DNA of 64,000 nt, taken from NCBI GenBank assembly GCA_025267735.1, contig CM046297.1, positions 30,592,011 through 30,656,010 of the forward strand. Direction: 5' to 3'. Under the pieces are notes generated by a model, which was not told where the DNA came from, did no database searches, and worked only from the letters and a program-made list of their open reading frames with translations. Source of the DNA: Mactra quadrangularis. Taxonomy: Eukaryota; Mollusca; Bivalvia; Venerida; Mactridae. This document shows positions 25,784-37,880 of the stretch, piece after piece (positions within the stretch are counted from its first letter, which is position 1; every line of letters begins with the position of its first letter). The position numbers were made by a program, and so were the translations under genes.

Positions 25784-25890
25784 AGGGCAAGTGTGCCTTA
25801 AGTCGGTATCGGCACAATAACCCCAGAATTAATCCTCAGGCCAATACCTAAGCAAGTGTGCCGATATCTTCCTTAAGGCACACTTGCCCT
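25784..25890. mobile_element. 107-bp hairpin element
   Basis: Left arm AGGGCAAGTGTGCCTTAAG and right arm CTTAAGGCACACTTGCCCT are perfect 19-bp inverted repeats, with extra pairing inside (CGGTATCGGCACA against TGTGCCGATATC). It has the size and form of a very short MITE; no target duplication was identified. Confidence 0.75.
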
Positions 25891-25997
25891 GTTTAATAAT
25901 CTCAACATAATAACTCACACATACTAAGAATAAAATTTTACAAGAAACAAGTGTTTGTACATCACTGTTTCACTGAACAATTACTTGATTTTCTAAA

Positions 25998-26205
25998 GGA
26001 CAGGGCTTTTTCAGTATTTGAGGAAGGGGCCAGGGCCTTTTTTTATATAGAACATTTGGGGAAATTTTATCACAATATCATAAATAGGGGAACAAAGAAT
26101 ACAAGGTAAACTCCAAATTTGGGGAAACTGCATGATTTTAAGAAACTTTCAAGAGGGAAGGTGCCTGTCAAAGGCCCCTGTTATAAAATGAAAAAAGGTC
26201 TTTTT
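25998..26205. repeat. Interspersed repeat family F, copy 2 (inverted)
   Basis: Reverse-orientation copy of the element at 4375-4575: TTTTCAGTATTTGAGGAAGG, TTTTTTTATATAGAACATTT, CCAAATTTGGGGAAACTGC and GAGGGAAGGTGCC appear in mirrored order. Confidence 0.65.
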
Positions 26206-27957
26206 GGATAAAAATAGAAAGCTAGGTAGACTGGGGCATACAAGAAGGTAGTGAAACAAACTGACTGGGGAACAGACAGTCTGGTAATAGTGATCTAAAG
26301 ACATGTTGAGAGGTAGGGATAGAAATATACCAGTAGTATAAGATACAATCATGAATAGATAATCTAGTATAATAACAAACTCAACTCTCTCTTTCTGTAT
26401 GTCAGTCTCTCTTTCACTAAACCAATCACCAATATTTGTCATGTTACTATGGAAACAATGGCTACTGGCATCAACGACAATCTAGTAACAATTTATTCAC
26501 TGCAATATTTTATAACACATTCTCTCTCTGTCTCTCTCTCAGTCACTATTGTTATTTATAAAGACTCATTACAGGACTAATTTACCAATATCTAGTAATA
26601 CAATTACACTTTTTTCATCAATCTCACATACTTTTATCCAGTCAGAATTAGTTCATGATTTTTGTACCAAGCAAATTGTCATGTAAGTCTTACATACACT
26701 ATTATAATATGAAAAAATCTCCAAACACAACAAATTTTTAAACTCGTTTTATTTATGACGACGTTTCGCCTTTATTTTTTTTACATACACTATTGAAATA
26801 GAAAAAACTGTCCAGGAAATGACACTTCACAAATGATAATATATTAATAATTTAGAAGTTTACATTTTATTTTGTCTTTTATATCACTAAGAGTGAGCTA
26901 TTAATTACTTTGTTTCGTTAAAACATCAAACACATAAATAGATTTCAATGCAATACTTTAGAACACCCTTCCACTCTATCTCTCTGAATATGTCCATATG
27001 AACAGACAGAAAATTTAGAAGAATTCAATACAGACAACCAAAATGTTGAAATTAGTTACATCAATGAAAACTTTACAAACAAACTAGTGGTACTTGCAGA
27101 AATAAGTCTTTAAGCTGAGATGTTAAAATTTCTAAAATCACAAACTTAAGTCAACAGACAAATAAACCAGGACTAGTGTTACCAGTCAACACTTGCATAC
27201 AACTACCACAGACTGACATCTTATACAAACTGTAACTACAATGTAACCTATGTAATCAGACAGTAAATTAAACCTCTATCTAATCACTAGGAGGTTATTC
27301 TATTCAATGACAAATCTACTCAGACATTTTCTTTTACATTGCAACTCTATGAGAACACAACGTAATTCTGACTTTAACCATTTCCAAGACAATCAGTATA
27401 TTCTGTCTCCTATGTCTCTCTCTTTCTCTCCAGAAGAAAACTTTTTTACATTTCTCAAAATATAGCTGTGGTAATTAGAGAGAAGACTATAAGGAGCTAT
27501 ATATGGAAACATATGACATTACTTCTGTATGAACATGAAACACTCCTCTTCCTTTACATTACATTGATCTTCCCAATATATTGATTATATCGCCCCCACA
27601 TGGATAAGAAAATGTGAATTTTAGGGGAGATAACTCTTAATCTAATCAAACTTATAAGCCAATATGATTTAGCTCCCTTTTAAATCTCCTGCTTTAATAC
27701 ACTAAAGCAATTTTTTTCAATACAAATTATTGATCATGCAGCACACATATACATTAAATTGTTCTTAACAGCAAACTAAACAAAAGGGAGATAATTATTG
27801 TCTCATCAATAAATAGTAATAAGAATTAGCTTCCTTTCATTTTCAAATATTCACTACAGTATTACTTCATTTAGTATAAAGAAAGTTTTAAAACACTTAA
27901 GAAAATTAATGACAACTATATTCTCAAATATGCTGCACATGGTAATGTCATAAGCAG
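26206..27957. other. Intron; no gene seen
   Basis: AT-rich, with TCTC microsatellites at 26520-26542 and 27410-27430. No exon or repeat copy could be supported. Confidence 0.35.
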
Positions 27958-28127
27958 CAGGGCTGGCGAAATCTTATTTATATATTATTTACTAGTCCAT
28001 TCTTGCCAACTGGTATAGTTACTTGTCCGTATGAACATAATAGAATAAAATTATTGAAAAATCCAATAACTCCATATTTGCCTTGGGACAACACGGACAA
28101 TACGGACATTTGATTTCGCCGGCCCTG
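27958..28127. mobile_element. 170-bp MITE, CAGGGCTGGCG ends, 5-bp target duplication
   Basis: Left end CAGGGCTGGCGAAATC and right end GATTTCGCCGGCCCTG are inverted with 15 of 16 matches. AGCAG flanks both sides exactly (27953-27957 and 28128-28132). The middle repeats ACTTGTCCGTATGAAC / ACACGGACAATACGGAC type words. Confidence 0.85.
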
Positions 28128-28167
28128 AGCAGTCTACAAAATTAAGATATAAAAGTGGTTGCTTGAA

Positions 28168-28362
28168 CAGGGCTCAACATTAACAGTTGTCTGATTGCCC
28201 GTGAGGACCTAACTAAGGGTTCGGGCAACTTAAATATGTCAATAACCCTCAAAATTTTATTTAAGTACCATGCAAGTAAACATTTCAATTTTTTTATTCA
28301 AGTAAGTACAATTTATAAGATGGTCATCCTACTAGGCCATCAATAGTCATTGTTGAACCCTG
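28168..28362. mobile_element. MITE-like element, CAGGGCTCAAC / GTTGAACCCTG ends
   Basis: Starts CAGGGCTCAACATTAACAG and ends GTCATTGTTGAACCCTG. About 195 bp, of the same general end type as the elements at 33227, 34405, 47162 and 49816. No convincing target duplication is left. Confidence 0.65.
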
Positions 28363-28375
28363 TTAACCAACTACT

Positions 28376-28558
28376 AGGGGCATACTTCCATCAGTGACTG
28401 ACTACTGCCCTACATAATTTAGAATCAGTAGTAGGAGGGAGAATGGCCATAGAAAATAATTCATGACCAAGCTCCACGAAAGTATGCCCCGCCCAGAATC
28501 CAACCTACGACCCCTCAACAGTAGACTTGTGACCTATCGACTGAGCTAGCGAGGAAGG
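28376..28558 (-). mobile_element. tRNA-derived SINE, family C, copy 2
   Basis: The minus-strand head reads CTCGCTAGCTCAGTCGATAGG, followed by a degenerate B box (GTAGGTTGGATTC). The body CATAATTTAGAATCAGTAGTAGGAGG matches the copy at 20597-20775. It begins 14 bp after the MITE ending at 28362. Confidence 0.65.
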
Positions 28559-28658
28559 GGCATGTATTTTTATCTTAGATCAATTTTCACATTGTATAGT
28601 AGTATGGTAAGCATGATAAAGGTCATCTATAAGAGGTCAATTAAAACAAACTATAATA

Positions 28659-30176
28659 CAAGTATACAATAATGTATGAAGCCGCAAAACCAGAAATCAC
28701 ACAATAAGATCATCTATCTATAAGATATCTAGTGATAAATGGGTGAAGAATTCATCTTGTTTTTACTATAGGATAAACTAAAACCATTTAACTATCAATA
28801 TCTCTGATAGTCAGGGGAACTTTATCCACACACATATATATACATATATTACAAGAGTCATTCTAAAACTACATTTAACAAGAAATATAATGTGGAAACC
28901 ACATTCAAGCCAGATTTTCATCAAGATCTGACCATAAATGACAGAGATATGCAACAAATTAAAAACTTAAATGCAAAAATTACAAAGGGAAATAATCCAT
29001 AATAAAGCCAGGTAGAGTTGTGGTTACTATCTAATTCTGTTCATCACATGGTATGTTATATTATGAAGTTTTATAATGATCTGACAATAAGTGGCAGAAA
29101 TAAATGATAAATAAAAAACATTAACATAATAGTAAACAACACCGGACGCCCGCCCGCCTGCCCGGATTTCGCCAAACTGTAAGCCAAATTTTTCTGTAGA
29201 AAAATCTGGCTAAAAATATGCAAGTGATGACACAACTCAACAAATAAATACCATATCTTTCCTTTGCCCTGAATTATAATATCTTATCATTCAAATGTTC
29301 ACCTACAATGATACAAGTCATCTACTTATCCTACAAGCCAGAGGTCTGGGGCTTGTGAAAATTGATTTACTAGTTAACATAACAGTAATAAACCAAGTTA
29401 GTGCTAGAGAAAATGTAACGCTAAGCCAAGAGATTCACAATACAGATAAACAGCATAAAAAACACAGGGAATTGTTACCACATCATTTGTATACAATAAT
29501 GTATGAAGCCGCAAAACCAGAAATCACACAATAAGATCATCTATCTATAAGATATCTAGTGATAAATGGGTGAAGAATTCATCTTGTTTTTACTATAGGA
29601 TAAACTAAAACCATTTAACTATCAATATCTCTGATAGTCAGGGGAACTTTATCCACACACATATATATATTACAGGTGTCATTCTAAAACTACAAGAAAA
29701 CATCTAGGCAACATATTTACAAGGTCTAAGGATCTAGCAAAGAATATTTTCAAGGATAAACTCCATTTTGGTTTGTTTTTTTCATATGAATATTTAAGTA
29801 CTGTATTTATATGAGACAAGAAGAATGTCTCAGTGACAGACATTTATCTTAGGTTAAAAATATTATAAATATTTTAAATAAATATTAATACAAATATTTG
29901 ATAACTGAACAATGCACAGTATTCCAATATCTACTAACTTCGCTTACCTTGAAATATCACCAGATAGACAAAATAGAAAATATGTCAGTGATGACACTAC
30001 TTAATAATTAGTATACCATATCTTTCCTTTGCCCTGAATTATAATTATCTTATCATTCAAATGGTCACCTACCATGATACAAGTCATCTACCTATCCTAC
30101 CATCTAGAAGTCTGGGGCTTGTGAAAATTAATTTACTAATCAACATAACAGTAATAAAACAGGTAAGTGCTAATTG
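28659..30176. repeat. Local tandem duplication, order A-B-A'-B'
   Basis: Block A (28663-28872, from TATACAATAATGTATGAAGCC to TCATTCTAAAACTAC) recurs almost unchanged as A' (29490-29694). Block B (29217-29405, including TTTCCTTTGCCCTGAATTAT and GTCTGGGGCTTGTGAAAATT) recurs as B' (29978-30176). Offsets are about 827 and 761 bp, so a unit of roughly 0.8 kb was duplicated head to tail and the parts between have since diverged. No coding frame is conserved between the copies. Confidence 0.85.
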
Positions 30177-30843
30177 GATATTACATAACACAATTGAAAT
30201 ACAATGTACAAATAAATTATGACAATGATAAAAATAACAAGGTACACAAGATCTAATAGGGAACTCAAATTTATGGATTTTTCCTTCCGTACACAGGCGG
30301 AGCAAACAAAGTCTGTTACACATTATTGCTGAAAAGCATGAACTACAGACTAAATCCTTTTGCTCTCAGGACAAATGTATTTATTATGACCGCGAAATTT
30401 TGTTAGCATCGTAGGAAAAAACCATTTGAATTCTGGATATAGTCTATTGATGACCACTCCTACCACGGCATAATCTATAGCTCATTCAATACAGAGCATC
30501 ATCTTTGGGTGGCATTAAAAAAACTATGGTAACCAGTTAGCGCTTAACTTGTCGTACTTCATGTACTTATTACTAAATAAGATATTTATAATAGATATTG
30601 TAAACATAGGAACAATGTCAACATGGAAAAAAAAGAAAATAGTTTGTACACACAGTATGTATCACTATCAGTCTGCTAGGAACTCATTCCATCAGCTTTC
30701 TGATCAACAAAACACAAGATTTTGAGCTAAACCCGCGATACGTTAAAATTGTACAACAGAACATTAGGAGTTAAAACTTTCATTAGTAACAAAATTATGA
30801 TTCCAAACCAACCACAATTGTAGCAACACAACATGAAACTTAC
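30177..30843. other. Intron next to the GC-richer exon; no further feature
   Basis: Nothing beyond AT-rich sequence could be recognised before the exon at 30844. The donor of that exon lies at its right border. Confidence 0.35.
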
Positions 30844-30942
30844 CGGTGAATTGTTCAATTCCAACTCAGCTCCCCCGCTAGTTCCCCGGTCAGACGTCAT
30901 GAGGGTCGCCGAGTTTTCTCCACTGTAGAGCCTCAGGGCCAC
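30844..30942 (-). CDS. 5'-most visible exon of the minus-strand gene
   Basis: A 99-nt minus-strand exon with acceptor TTTTTTTTCCAG and donor GTAAGT, both strong. Only one frame is open: 33 codons, VALRLYSGENSATLMTSDRG and on to AELELNNSP. It is phase 0 at both ends and joins the long exon at 18151 in frame. It is clearly richer in G, C and CpG than its surroundings. An internal ATG (giving MTSDRGTSGG) could be the translation start if upstream exons are untranslated; human LARP4B, which begins MTSDQD, makes that tempting but proves nothing. The acceptor shows that at least one more upstream exon exists; I could not place it. Confidence 0.65.
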
Positions 30943-31568
30943 CTGGAAAAAAAATTAAACTAATATATTATAACATATTAATCCTTGTTTTTATTAAATG
31001 AAGTTCAGTGTTCAAAAGATTCAAGGCCAGTTATACTGAAACTGGATAATTATTTTCCTTAAGTGTAAACAAACCACACACGTTTTTAAATATTGGTCTT
31101 ATAAGTCTATTTAATTTATTATAATTATTACTGATCATTATTCATTCGACAACTGTTACAATACTGGACAGTAGTGATGGAACATCGGCTGGAAATCGTA
31201 AACGGTCGTCAATTGGAATAAGTTTCTGCTGTTGATGTGATTCTTTCGATTATAATTGGTTCCGGATAAGTTTGCTTAGTGCATGTTTCAATGTCAATCC
31301 TTACAAAGTTCATGTAGTATGGACTAGGAAACAAAATAGCTGCTTTTGTAGTGTAGTGCTATTTGTTGTTTTGTATCTGACTACTACTATGAACCTTTTG
31401 GTTCTTGTCCATCCCTGTATTGTGCTAGTTGGCTTAGTAACATCACAGTATGGTGGATGGGGTGATGCATGTCCAACTACATTTGTTGTATTTACCAGGG
31501 CAGCATATTATCGAACATCTTACGATAATTTAGCTATACATTATAGAAGGATTTAAGACAAAAATTGG

Positions 31569-31665
31569 TCGTAAGACCTTTGAGAATATGTAAGACCTTT
31601 GAGAATACGTAAGACCTTCGAGAATACGTAAGACCTTTGAGAATATGTAAGACCTTTGAGAATAT
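31569..31665. repeat. 19-bp tandem array (5 units)
   Basis: Five units of GTAAGACCTTTGAGAATAT with T/C and A/G changes. Simple local expansion. Confidence 0.9.
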
Positions 31666-32268
31666 GGCCCCAGGATCTGATAACATTAATCAGTTATACT
31701 AGTCTAGGGGTTACAACTTGTTTAGAATGCTGATCTTAGATTATTCAGGCAATTTGCAATTTTTTATCAAAGTTTCTTGAGCAATCTTTGGAAATGTTGA
31801 CAATACAACAGACATAGCAGTAACACTTGAGGCCCACTTTACAGCACTTTTCTAGATTAAGCTAACATCTTTAATACATGTTAACAACTGCAATTTTGTG
31901 TCGAACACATAAAAAAGAAAAACTCAAAGAATCTAAAAATAAATGATCAATTGACTAGTTCTCTTGACAAGAATAGTAGTCGTACCTTTGGCACTAGACC
32001 AAAATATATCAGTGTCCAGTACAAGTTAGACACAAATGACATACATGTACTATAGCATTATTCATAACTTTTCAGACTCCTAGAAATGAGTTATTGTCCA
32101 AAAATAGCCTATCCTAAATTTCATGCCGATGATGGATTCTGATTAAGTTTTATTGACAATCAGAATAGGGAGCTTCCATCACAATCATTGATACACCACT
32201 TCTAGACAGGTAAACTGAGAAGCCAGCTATACATTGATCTGTATCTAACCCAGAACTTGTGTTTTCTT
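31666..32268. other. No gene seen
   Basis: Intergenic or 5' intron DNA of the minus-strand gene. No exon, repeat copy or RNA gene recognised. Confidence 0.35.
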
Positions 32269-32679
32269 TAGAGCCGTCATTGATTTGGCTCGAAGCATAT
32301 CGATATATTGAGAAATAAGTATCCACAATTCACCAATATATATCGATACCTTCACTGCAGTGCTATACACAGACCATTTATGTTGTCATAAACTCATAAT
32401 AGATGTACATTTGTCATGAATGTTATACCTTCTGTGGACTAACGCTATTTCCTCAATGAGGGTGCCATCAATGTTTTTGACATATCAACTCATATTATGG
32501 CAGCACAGCTGTTTCTGCTTATGATAGAAGGTTCATCTCACAATTTGACCCTTAATAGTGACTTTTATTAAATTACCTATATAGGCTTTACTATTGATAT
32601 TTCAAAATGCATATTGGTTATTGATTGGAAGATAAATATCGATGATACAGCGATATCGTTGGAATTGACAACAGCTCTA
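32269..32679. mobile_element. hAT-type MITE, TAGAGCTGTC family, copy 2 (inverted)
   Basis: Ends TAGAGCCGTCA and GACAACAGCTCTA, flanked by a perfect 8-bp duplication GTTTTCTT (32261-32268 and 32680-32687). The body is the reverse complement of 13221-13658, including GATAGAAGGTTCATCT. Confidence 0.85.
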
Positions 32680-33226
32680 GTTTTCTTGTATAATATACTT
32701 CATTCTATCAGCTTAGTACATGTGAACCAGGAAGTAAATTTAAAAGATAATTTCTAGACATTTCAATAAATCAGCTTGAAAACTCGTAGTTAAGTGTCAT
32801 TTTTCTTTTCTTAACACTACAGTATGGTCTAAGAATTCATGACACAAAATTTATCTCAACTTCAGTGACATAAAATGAAAATTAATGAACTACCGTGATA
32901 TATCTTTGTTAAATTCAAATTTCTTGTCAAAGATTTTATGAACATTGTCATATTTTACAAGGCCATGTACTTAGGTAAACATTTTTGCGTAAAAGAAATA
33001 TAACACTTAATGTTTTTAGATTTTAACATAATCAATGAAACTGTTGAAAACAAACTTAAGTCAACAACTTACACAAACCTATTTTCAATATCAGTACTTA
33101 AAAGTCAGTTCTATACAAACTATGTATACTTAATATTTAAGTATAACAGAGTTAAAAATATACACTTAAAAAATAATACGTTCTTAGTGTTTGGTGTCAG
33201 GTGGTCTGACAATGTTATCTGTAACA

Positions 33227-34019
33227 CAGGGCTCGAATTTAAGCTCCCATACTCCCAATTTTGAAAACTGCCAGTAACTTTTATTTTAAATTATCGCAAG
33301 TTGAAATCAACACAAAAATATTACTGTCTAAATTAATAAGGCTCTAATCAGCTTAGAAACGGCCAGATAGATTGCAATCTGACTAAAACCTGATCTAAAA
33401 TTTTCCACTCGCTAATTTAGATCTGGCCTTTTTCGAACAAGGGTCACGTTCAGATGACCTTTTCTCATCATAATATTAATGACGAAATTGTTATGATACG
33501 TTACTTGTTTACATCGTCAACGTCACTGAATTTGAAATGAGCCGTCCAATCACAGACTGTGAATAATACCGCTGTTTAATTAGCTTGCAAACCTTGGTCT
33601 AAAAATAGAAATTACGAAATCAAAATGTTATTAATAGTGTTTCGTCGAGATGAAAGCTACACTTTGATTAGTCGACATAAAGGTCATCTCGACGTGATCT
33701 TCCATTGAGACAGTAGAGATCCTGTACAACAATGCTCTACAGGATACCTGTTTACGGAGATTGGATAGATTGATAGTATCAATTAAAGATCCACCTAAAA
33801 GACATGTTTGACACTCTTTGTTTATCCCACAGTAATGCCCTTGTTTTATCCATAGTTAAATATAGTACTACATTGTTTTTATATGGCATATATGAATTGT
33901 AACTATGTATTCTGTCATGATTTTGAGAAAAATGCGAGTGACTTTTTTCATTTGCTAGTTGAAATAAAATCAACTCACAAAAATTTGCAAGTCCAATTTT
34001 TTGTTAAATTCGAGCCCTC
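33227..34019. mobile_element. hAT-like element, CAGGGCTCGAATTTAA ends, with a nested insertion
   Basis: Starts CAGGGCTCGAATTTAAGC and ends TTAAATTCGAGCCCTC. The flanks CTGTAACA and CTATAACA agree at 7 of 8 positions. The middle (33375-33763) is an inserted copy of the CAATCT-end family, so the host element is the older of the two. Confidence 0.7.
33375..33763. mobile_element. CAATCT-end element, copy 2, nested
   Basis: Inverted relative of 14187-14589. It starts CAATCTGACTAAAACCTGATC and ends CTGTTTACGGAGATTG. It sits inside the element 33227-34019. The start overlaps a palindrome AGATTGCAATCT. Confidence 0.75.
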
Positions 34020-34404
34020 CTATAACAAATAAACAATTCAATTGTTTACAGTGGATTATTGTAAGCACTACAACGTAGATAGAGAATATTGATTTGATAA
34101 ATTTACATACTGAAGTATCAAGAATACACAAAACAGAACATGAATGATTTAAATTGGTACAGGAGATATCACTAACTGTTTTTATTATAAAATAAAAGTT
34201 CAAAATCATGTTTAAAATTCACAACTTTCATATAAATATCAACATGTTTTAAATTCACACAAAAACACAAAATATGACACATAGAGGAGCTGGTATTTAC
34301 ATTGAATAGAATCATGCTTACAAGGGCTGTTAGAATAATAAGTGGAAAGGTTTCATAATTTTTTTCATTTGTGCAGTAATCATGATGAAATTTTCAACAC
34401 TGAT

Positions 34405-34760
34405 CAGGGCTCGACAAATGTTTTGGAAGCAACTCATCCTGCAGGACAAGCAGCTTGGAATTTTCACTCATCCTGCAGGCAATTTGAACTTGTCTTGTAC
34501 TTCACTAAAGGAAAATACAATTATTTGTGAACTTGTATGAAGCAGTAACAAACATGTTATTTGTTGTATGTGACGGCCATTTCTAGAAACAAAAAGCAAT
34601 CTAAACAATGTCTTCAGATTGCAAGAGATAAAATATGCTTTATTTGTTGCGTTTTCCATACGACTACGTCTTGCAGAACTAGCACTGCCAGAATGCCAAC
34701 CTGCCGTGAGTCAATTTCTACTCTTAATTACGAGCCGACATGTGGATTTGTAGAGCCCTG
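34405..34760. mobile_element. MITE-like element, CAGGGCTCGACA family, copy 1
   Basis: Starts CAGGGCTCGACAAATG and ends GGATTTGTAGAGCCCTG. The flanks CTGAT and CAGAT agree at 4 of 5. The body (TTTTGGAAGCAACTC, ATGAAGCAGTAACAAACATG, CAGATTGCAAGAGATAAAAT) matches 49816-50223. It contains repeated CTGCAGGAC words. Confidence 0.75.
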
Positions 34761-35089
34761 CAGATACTTTCTGGAATTATGCTTATGATCCTGCAGAAAA
34801 AATGTAAAATATTAATATTTATGCATTACCTGATTTACCTACAGTCACTATGGCAACACTGGGTGGCGTTGAGCAGGGCAACTTTGTTTAATTGGGTAAA
34901 CGAGAACATATTTACCGGTTCTTTAAGAGATCTTAATTTTGGATTTCAAAATTGACCAAATTGCACATGACTTTTTGCACACTTTTATCTTTACTAATGT
35001 ATGATCATTGGATTAAATATGATGTCATTTCCGTATACTACGGAAGGTGAACACATTGCTTAACTAAAATTGCAATTATAGCGCTAGAG

Positions 35090-35454
35090 CAATTTGATCA
35101 AAACCCAATCTAAAATTTTCCACTCGCTTAGATCTGGCTGTTTTCTTACAAGGGTCACGTTCAGGTGAACTTTTCTCATCATAATATTCATGACGAAATT
35201 GTTATGTAAAGTAACTTGTTTACATCCTCTACGTCACACACATTTGAAAAGAGCCGTCCACTCACAGCCTGTGAATAATACCTCTTTCAAATTAGCGCGC
35301 AAACCTTGGTCTAAAAAAGAAATTACGAAATCAAAATGTTATTAACAGTGTTTCGTCTAGATGAAAGCTACGCATTGATTGGTCGACATAAAGGTCATCT
35401 CAACGTGACCCTCCTTTGAGATATTAGAGATCCTGTATCTGTTTACAGAGATTG
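35090..35454. mobile_element. CAATCT-end element, copy 3
   Basis: Same orientation as the copy at 33375, with CAATTTGATCAAAACCCAATC at the left end and CTGTTTACAGAGATTG at the right. Shares AAGGGTCACGTTCAGGTGA and TTACGAAATCAAAATG with it. Confidence 0.75.
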
Positions 35455-36809
35455 TATCTTGACCAACGTAATGTCATTGGATTTAATAAGATGTTATTTC
35501 CATAAACAATGGAAGTTGAACAAATCGCTTCACTGATATTGCAATTATGGCGCTAGAGCAGCTAAATATGAGACAACCTCTACGATGATGAATTCCTACA
35601 TCAAGTTATATGAAGAAATCGAGAAAATGTGAGTGGTAGTCAAGTTTATTTAGAAAAGGTGCGGTTTTTTAGATGCCTTGCACTGATTTTCGTGATACTG
35701 TATCCTATCAAGAAGTAAGTTGTACTGCTCAACATAACCCTGTCTTATGCCTGCCTGTGTTACAATAGATACAGTAGAATACATATTAATGCAAAAGGTA
35801 ATATTTCTCCTAAGTGGCAGTAAGAATATTTTATCAAGATATAATTGTAAATAAAAACAGTTATGAAACCAGATATTTTTCTAAAAGCCCTCGTACATGA
35901 CAAGCTGATTTTATTCTGCACTAATATAATAGTTAAAATATTAGTTAATTGTATAATAGTCAAATAACTTAAGGTTTGTATAATTCTTTAAAGTACAAGT
36001 ACATGTACAATTTTGTTTTTGAACTAGCTTGTTTAATTTAACTACTGCAATATCCAGGTTGCTACCAGTATACACAGAAGGGACAGGTAACATTCAACAA
36101 TTTTAATCTTAAACTCACAAGTCACATGTAATTAACAGCACACCTATAATGTCAAAACCCTGAGGTCATTTCTCATTAACATGTAAATTAAAATTTATGG
36201 CATTTTAATTTTTGTAGTATCATCAATCTTACTATCAAATAATCAATGGCAGAACAGAACAACAACAAAGGCAAGCAGACAGAAAATTAGAACCATATAA
36301 TAACAACCTATGGGAGGATCAAACTGCTGAGCAGTGTTTTGCCAAGGGCCTACATTTGCACCATTAGGCCACAAGTTGATCATGTGTTCTACTGATTTTT
36401 CTGGGGGAAAAATGGGGCAAGAGAGCGAAAAAAAAAGATATAAAAAATCTTAATTCAGTTGCTTTATGTAGCAGTTTGACAAAAATTTTATGAGCGAGCG
36501 AGGAAATAAAAATATTTTTTGTAAAAACCGTCAAAATTAAGGTGCAAGCGAATCCATAGAACATAATTATGATCAACTTGATGTGGCCTTAGCACATGGA
36601 TGATGGAAAAAATTGGCATTCCAGGGCAAGTGAAAGTAAGTTAGTGAGCCAAGGGCACAACTGTACCCAGTTTTATCCCACAATGATGTTTAAATAAGTC
36701 AGATGTTAAGTCACATATTTTGAATTATCTAAAAGTTGTTTTGATTGGAGCTAAGCTTGTATGATGTACATTCATTATGACTGTCAACAGTCTATGAATT
36801 TAGTGGGTG
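35455..36809. other. No gene seen
   Basis: AT-rich intergenic DNA. GCGCTAGAGCA occurs at 35081-35091 and again at 35551-35561, and TTGGATTAAATATGATGTCATTTCC at 35012 resembles TTGGATTTAATAAGATGTTATTTCC at 35479, so the 35090 element sits inside a short older duplication of its own flank. Confidence 0.4.
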
Positions 36810-36935
36810 TGCTGCCCGGGACAACTACTTTTTAGTTTGGGCAACCAAATATTTCTTCTACAAACAAGATATAATGCTTGCTACTGAAATGACCTGTTAG
36901 GGCAACTACTTTCAAGTCCTAATTTCGTAGACTGT
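36810..36935. repeat. Interspersed repeat family D, copy 2
   Basis: GCCCGGGACAACTACTTTTTAG, GGGCAACCAAATATTTCTTC and CCTAATTTCGTAGACTG, in the same order as at 21185 and 54957. Confidence 0.65.
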
Positions 36936-37129
36936 GTCAAGGTCTTGCAAATTGAAAACAATGATGTCTGGTTTACAGACCTGTCATATTTTTTACTATT
37001 CAAAATGAATATATACTGACACTCCTGGAAAATTTGGAACATTTGAGATGCAATGACTTAAGAAATGGTAGAGTTACATCTTTAACATGTTTGTCATGTA
37101 AATGTTCGCTGTCATTCACACCTCAAGTA

Positions 37130-37880
37130 GGGATGACTATTGCGGCCAAAAACACTATCGCGATAGTATTGCGATAATAAAAGTACTATTGCAATAGTAT
37201 TGCAATTAATATTGATTTAATTGCTGCAAACAATTAAAATATATATATGCGCTATTTCCAATGTACTCTGACGTGTATAGGTAAAGGTATATACAGATGT
37301 TATCGAGCGTGTAATCATAAGTCGGCGACTTTATTATCGATTTTGTGACATCCTTGTGCATTCATATGTCGGCTAGTTAAACTCCCAGCGTGTGAACGAC
37401 TATTAGGTTTTAATGAGATGTAATTGGCATGTAATTGTCGCGTGAAGTTTCATTTTTCGCATCTCTTATCTGACCAGTTTCGAGTTTTTATTTACGTTCG
37501 ATACGCGGCGATTTCGAGACTTTATGAGTAAAGGAGTTTTTAATTGGGTTATGATACGCAAATTTTTTATTCTTATAGGGTTTTTGAGATTTTTAATTGC
37601 GTATTTACACAGATACGCAGCTAATCAGTTCCTCTGACGGCCTCTAAACAGATTTAATTTAATCCGTATCAATGTGGAGTTCTCTCATTAAAAAAAGATG
37701 AAAGTAAAGCGTTTATGGGGCTCAACTCTCGTTTTCAAGAAAACTATCGAAAAAAGTCGATAGTCAGAAAAACTATCGCGATATTTATCGACTTGAAAAA
37801 GTTCTATCGACCTATTGCTATTGCAAGGTAAAGTATCGCGATACAGCGATAAGTCGACCTATTGTTACACCCCTAACCTC
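37130..37880. mobile_element. TATCGCGATA-rich inverted element
   Basis: The left end is AGGGATGACTATTGCGG followed by ACTATCGCGATAGTATTGCG; the right end has AAAACTATCGCGATATTTATCG, AGTATCGCGATACAGCG and TGTTACACCCCT. Both termini are full of TATCGCGATA-type palindromes, and the outer ends are roughly inverted (AGGGATG / ACACCCCT). The 500-bp centre has more CpG than the flanks. It is probably a non-autonomous DNA transposon; I saw no exact target duplication. Confidence 0.6.

Noticed and set aside
31272..31556. 94-codon plus-strand hydrophobic frame
   Set aside because: No similarity, no promoter or splice context; length is within chance for this window.
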